Position numbers and translations under genes: made by a program
The notes under the pieces: generated by a model
What the model saw: the letters and a program-made list of their open reading frames with translations, nothing else
What the model was told of the DNA's origin: nothing
The model's database searches: none
Part shown: positions 61,412 through 64,000 of the stretch, piece after piece
Layout of the letters: every line of letters begins with the position of its first letter
Numbering within the stretch: the stretch's first letter is position 1
Assembly (NCBI GenBank): GCA_965243345.1
Contig: CBDEUR010000003.1
Span: 2,108,001 to 2,172,000, forward strand
DNA length: 64,000 nt
DNA from: Bin52 sp965243345
GTDB lineage: Bacteria; Pseudomonadota; Alphaproteobacteria; Thalassobaculales; Thalassobaculaceae
Reading direction: 5' to 3'

Positions 61412-63061
61412 TCAGGCGGCTGTCACGACCGCTTCGGGCACCGTGGCGGTGGCTCCGGCCTCCTTCCGGGCGCGATAGTCGCGGGTGATCGCCATCTCGC
61501 ACAGATAGCCCTTCGCGAACAATGAATCGAGCATGGACATCGCCGTCATCGGGCCGATCAGAGGATCGTCCGACAGCGTATCGAAAACCTGCTCGAAGGT
61601 CCGGTCTCCGCGACTGATCAGCTCGACTGTGCGCAAATGCAGGTCGCCCTTGCGAAAATCCCGGCGGGTGGTCGGGGACAGCAGGGTGAAGCCGTCCGGT
61701 TGCGGCACGACCTTCAGGTCGTCGCGCCAACGCATCGGCATCTGGGAATAGGGCCGGACCACCATGCTGCGATCGATCATCCGCTTCAGTGCCACTTCGA
61801 AATCATCGGGTCCGTCGAATGTCGTCTCGTCGAAGGTGCGGTAGCCGTAACGATATTCCATTGTGGTGTAGCAAGGACTGATCAGTTTGATGGTGCGGTT
61901 CACCATGTTGACCAGGAAGCCGGAAATGCAGGCGATCGAACCCTGAGGCGGCTGGAACCCTTCCGGCGGATTCTCGAAATCCACCTTCCGAAGATCGTCA
62001 GCGTCCACCAGTTGCTTCAGCATCCGCTCGCGTCCGCCAGGTACCTTGCCGCGAAACACCTCGCCGTCCTTCTGTTGCATCAGCAACGTGGCGTCACGCA
62101 TCTCCAGAGGCGTGAAGGTCTCGTGCAGGCGGCGCATGATCTTGCGCGACAGCACGCTGATCCGCGGCCACGGCACAGGTCCCTGGCTGTAGAACCCGAT
62201 CAGGTCGCGGACCCAGTCTTCACCTGCACGCGCCGTCGCTGTGCAGAGCCTCGCGCCGGTAACGCTATGCCACAGTTCCAGCAGCTTCACATAATGCGGG
62301 TTGTCGTGCGGCTCGGTGCTCCAGTAGAGCATTCCGTGCGCTGCGGGCCAGCCCAGCACATTGAGCATGCCCGTCGCCACGCCGCACGCCAATTGACGGT
62401 TCTCGAGCCGGGAAAGATCGAACACGGTCTGCAACTTGTCGGCGTCAAAGGCGCAAAAGCCGCAGCGAACCGAACACCCCACGGCCAGCTCCACCGCATG
62501 GCAGGGATGATCCAGGCTCCAACCGAAATAACCCAGTTCGTTCCGGACCGCCGCCACTCGGCGGGCCCGCCAGGCAGTGTATTCGGGGCTGAGCGTCGGT
62601 TTGGAACTCGCCACAAGCTTTTGGGCGAGAGTCATCCGGTCGAGGCGGTGACGCCAAAAAAGGGAGAGTCGCAGCACGGGATACGGCGCCAAGGCGGCGT
62701 GAAAGTCGGACGGCAGGTCCTCGAAGCTGTCGCAAGTCGCCACCAGCGAGGGCAAGCTGTCCAACAGGTTCGGCTGCAACCACAGCAGCTCCATCTCTTC
62801 CGGCTCGAAGGTCACTCCGATGTCCTTGAGCATCCGGCGCTGCTCGTCGGTGAACTTTCCTCCCTGCTCTATCGCCTGACGGAAGTCGCTGTCGCCCAGG
62901 TAGCACTCGAAGAAACGCTTGGCTTCGGCCACCAGGCGGACCTCGTTGGGGCTGAGGCCTGCAAATGTATCGACATAGCGATGGCGGAGCCGCATTACCC
63001 TTGCGTCTGAGGCTGCGTCCATCGACCCGCCGGTCGCACTAGAAAAGGCGTCGGCTTCCAT
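61412..63061 (-). CDS. Radical SAM RiPP maturase, PoyD-like amino-acid epimerase family
   Basis: 549 residues. The 4Fe-4S motif is Cys196-x3-Cys200-x2-Cys203 in ELAVGCSVRCGFCAFDADKL, matching the VGCSxxCxFCAF wording of PoyD/OspD-type epimerases rather than SPASM maturases, and I see no SPASM cysteine cluster. The N-terminal region (VRLVAEAKRFFECYLGDSDFRQAI) is also of this type. These enzymes invert L residues to D along a core peptide from a leader-docked start. ATG 63061 has GGAG 9 bases upstream. It lies 51 bases after Nif11-type precursor 2 and 14 bases before the TolC gene. Its Val/Ala/Ile-rich core substrates fit the known preference of the family. Confidence 0.85.
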   Translation of the reverse strand: MEADAFSSATGGSMDAASDARVMRLRHRYVDTFAGLSPNEVRLVAEAKRFFECYLGDSDFRQAIEQGGKFTDEQRRMLKDIGVTFEPEEMELLWLQPNLLDSLPSLVATCDSFEDLPSDFHAALAPYPVLRLSLFWRHRLDRMTLAQKLVASSKPTLSPEYTAWRARRVAAVRNELGYFGWSLDHPCHAVELAVGCSVRCGFCAFDADKLQTVFDLSRLENRQLACGVATGMLNVLGWPAAHGMLYWSTEPHDNPHYVKLLELWHSVTGARLCTATARAGEDWVRDLIGFYSQGPVPWPRISVLSRKIMRRLHETFTPLEMRDATLLMQQKDGEVFRGKVPGGRERMLKQLVDADDLRKVDFENPPEGFQPPQGSIACISGFLVNMVNRTIKLISPCYTTMEYRYGYRTFDETTFDGPDDFEVALKRMIDRSMVVRPYSQMPMRWRDDLKVVPQPDGFTLLSPTTRRDFRKGDLHLRTVELISRGDRTFEQVFDTLSDDPLIGPMTAMSMLDSLFAKGYLCEMAITRDYRARKEAGATATVPEAVVTAA

Positions 63062-63112
63062 GTTCTCGACTCCTACTGGAAAGGTTCCGGGGACCCGATT
63101 CCGTAGATCCCC

Positions 63113-63487
63113 CTACCAGCCGCCGCCGCCGGCACCCGTGGCCACGCCCACGGCCGTGCTCGTCGCAGCTCCCGCTCCGGCAGCTCCGACGGCGGCTCCG
63201 GCGGCAACACCGCCGACGACTCCGGCGACAACGATCGCTGTGGTAGTGCAGACGCCGCCCGCGATCATTTCCAGCTCGTCTTCGCTGAGGTCGGAAAGGT
63301 CATCCTCCGCATCGACCACTTCCCTGCGGAAAGCGGCCATATCAATCAGGGTCCAGTCCAGGCCCAGGCTCTCGGCATGCCGCATATGCTCGTCGACATC
63401 CATCATCCCGATCGACTTCGCCTTCTCGCGCAGTTCCGGTTCGTTGGCACAGCGCATCGCGTATTCTTTGAGGTTCGCTAAACTCAT
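63113..63487 (-). CDS. Nif11-type leader RiPP precursor 2
   Basis: 124 residues. Residues 1-78 are a Nif11-like leader almost identical to that of precursor 1 (MSLANLKEYAMRCANEPELR shared exactly) and end in ELEMIAGG. The 46-residue core (V79-W124) starts VCTTTAIVVAGVVGGVAAG and ends GAGGGGW. It has one Cys (core position 2), several Thr, many Gly/Ala/Val and a C-terminal Trp. The 5' leader also matches precursor 1 (TTAACGACTTCG at 63512-63523 and a GTGG.GA.TGG site before the ATG). It is first in an operon with the PoyD-like epimerase and TolC genes. Confidence 0.9.
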   Translation of the reverse strand: MSLANLKEYAMRCANEPELREKAKSIGMMDVDEHMRHAESLGLDWTLIDMAAFRREVVDAEDDLSDLSEDELEMIAGGVCTTTAIVVAGVVGGVAAGAAVGAAGAGAATSTAVGVATGAGGGGW

Positions 63488-63744
63488 GCCACCAGTCCCC
63501 ACTTCCTGTGTCGAAGTCGTTAATAATCGTAGATATCTGCCCAAAAAACAGTAATAAGCGACAATCCCGCTCAACAATAATGTGCAGTTTGCGTATGTCT
63601 TTGGATACTGCCAATAGAATCTTGATCAACTACAAACATTCTTGCAGGCCCTGCTCCGGCGGACGGCCCCGGAACATTCCGCCCGACGGGCAGCTGGCGT
63701 GACACCGACGCCCCGGCTGCGCCGGACCGGGAACCGCCGGCCGC
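63488..63744. other. Precursor 2 promoter region
   Basis: AT-rich between about 63520 and 63650. Contains the 12-base motif shared with precursor 1; no gene seen between the precursor and the TldD/PmbA-like gene. Confidence 0.45.
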
Positions 63745-64000
63745 TCAGGGAGGCGAGATCGTGACCCCGGAAGCGGCCATGTAGGGCGCGCTGCCTGCAC
63801 CGAAGTGGACGGCCTCCCTCGACAAGCCGCGCACGTTCATCATCAACTCCTGTAGATTGCCTCTCACCATTGTTTCGATGAGCGGATACCGGATCCGGCC
63901 GTCTTCCACATAGAACGAATTCTTCGCGACACCGCTGAAGTCCAGGTTGCGAGCAGGAGCGCCGCCTGAAAACCGGCCGAGCACGATTCCACGTTCGGTC
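63745..64000 (-). CDS. TldD/PmbA-family metalloprotease, C-terminal fragment (cut by window edge)
   Basis: About 84 residues are in view: GIVLGRFSGGAPARNLDFSG, VAKNSFYVEDGRIRYPLIET, MVRGNLQELMMNVRGLS and a terminal SGVTISPP. This is the conserved C-terminal part of TldD/PmbA proteins, with the N-x-D-FSGVAKNS...I.D-G...ET wording. TldD/E pairs trim leader peptides in microcin B17-type maturation. The zinc-binding part lies outside the window, to the right (upstream on this strand). The locus therefore continues beyond 64000. Confidence 0.85.
   Translation of the reverse strand, partial: TERGIVLGRFSGGAPARNLDFSGVAKNSFYVEDGRIRYPLIETMVRGNLQELMMNVRGLSREAVHFGAGSAPYMAASGVTISPP

Overview
The window is high-GC, bacterial and gene-dense. 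The metabolic genes (a Ldh/HpcH/RraA catabolic operon, gltBD, a Dpp/Opp-type peptide importer) would suit an alphaproteobacterium of Rhodospirillales type, but no rRNA or phylogenetic marker settles this. Many genes are decayed: broken transposases and integrases, a truncated higB, a frameshifted decarboxylase, a DUF3800 gene with an amber codon, a penicillin-binding-protein stump and a partial dppC copy. This points to recent gene erosion or symbiont-like drift.

Layout. Positions 1-6.6 kb hold catabolic genes: a four-gene minus-strand operon (RraA, D-2-hydroxyacid dehydrogenase, HpcH aldolase, Ldh), a divergent serine hydrolase and PfkB kinase, and a glutathione S-transferase. Positions 7.0-9.25 kb are an AT-rich islet with an AAA ATPase plus DUF4435 pair resembling the PARIS anti-phage system. 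Positions 9.7-18.1 kb hold an unknown protein, a two-subunit ThDP decarboxylase (beta subunit frameshifted) and gltDB. Positions 18.5-25.5 kb are a defence and decay island: integrase remnants, HigA with a broken HigB, a duplicated dppC fragment, an unknown 344-aa protein, an AbiEi/AbiEii pair with two operator-like palindromes, an Abi-alpha-like protein and a DUF3800 pseudogene. Positions 25.8-31.4 kb are an intact peptide ABC importer (order D-F-A-B-C). Positions 31.6-33.3 kb hold a PBP remnant and a small secreted six-cysteine protein.

From about 33.3 kb to the right edge there is a large ribosomal-peptide (RiPP) locus that I could not match as a whole to a described system. It has two Nif11-leader precursors (55.3 kb and 63.1 kb). 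Their leaders are nearly identical and end in Gly-Gly. Their cores are Gly/Ala/Val-rich, carry a single early Cys and end in Gly-Gly-Trp. Candidate tailoring genes are a PoyD-like radical SAM epimerase, a cupin/JmjC oxygenase, a sulfotransferase, a methyltransferase, a PRMT-sulfotransferase fusion, a TfuA protein with two tandem YcaO cyclodehydratase-family enzymes, a flavin-dependent halogenase, an FAD-linked oxidase and a TldD/PmbA protease cut by the window edge. Export is by an NHLM-type system: HlyD adaptor, C39-peptidase ABC transporter, second ABC transporter and TolC-like channel. An IS1380-family element sits between hlyD and the ABC genes.

Working model (inference): the Nif11 leader guides epimerisation and other tailoring of a hydrophobic glycine-zipper core, the C39 domain cuts after Gly-Gly, and the type I exporter releases a D-amino-acid-rich, polytheonamide-like peptide. 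The YcaO/TfuA/PRMT-sulfotransferase operon and the halogenase pair may act on the same cores or form a neighbouring, fused pathway.
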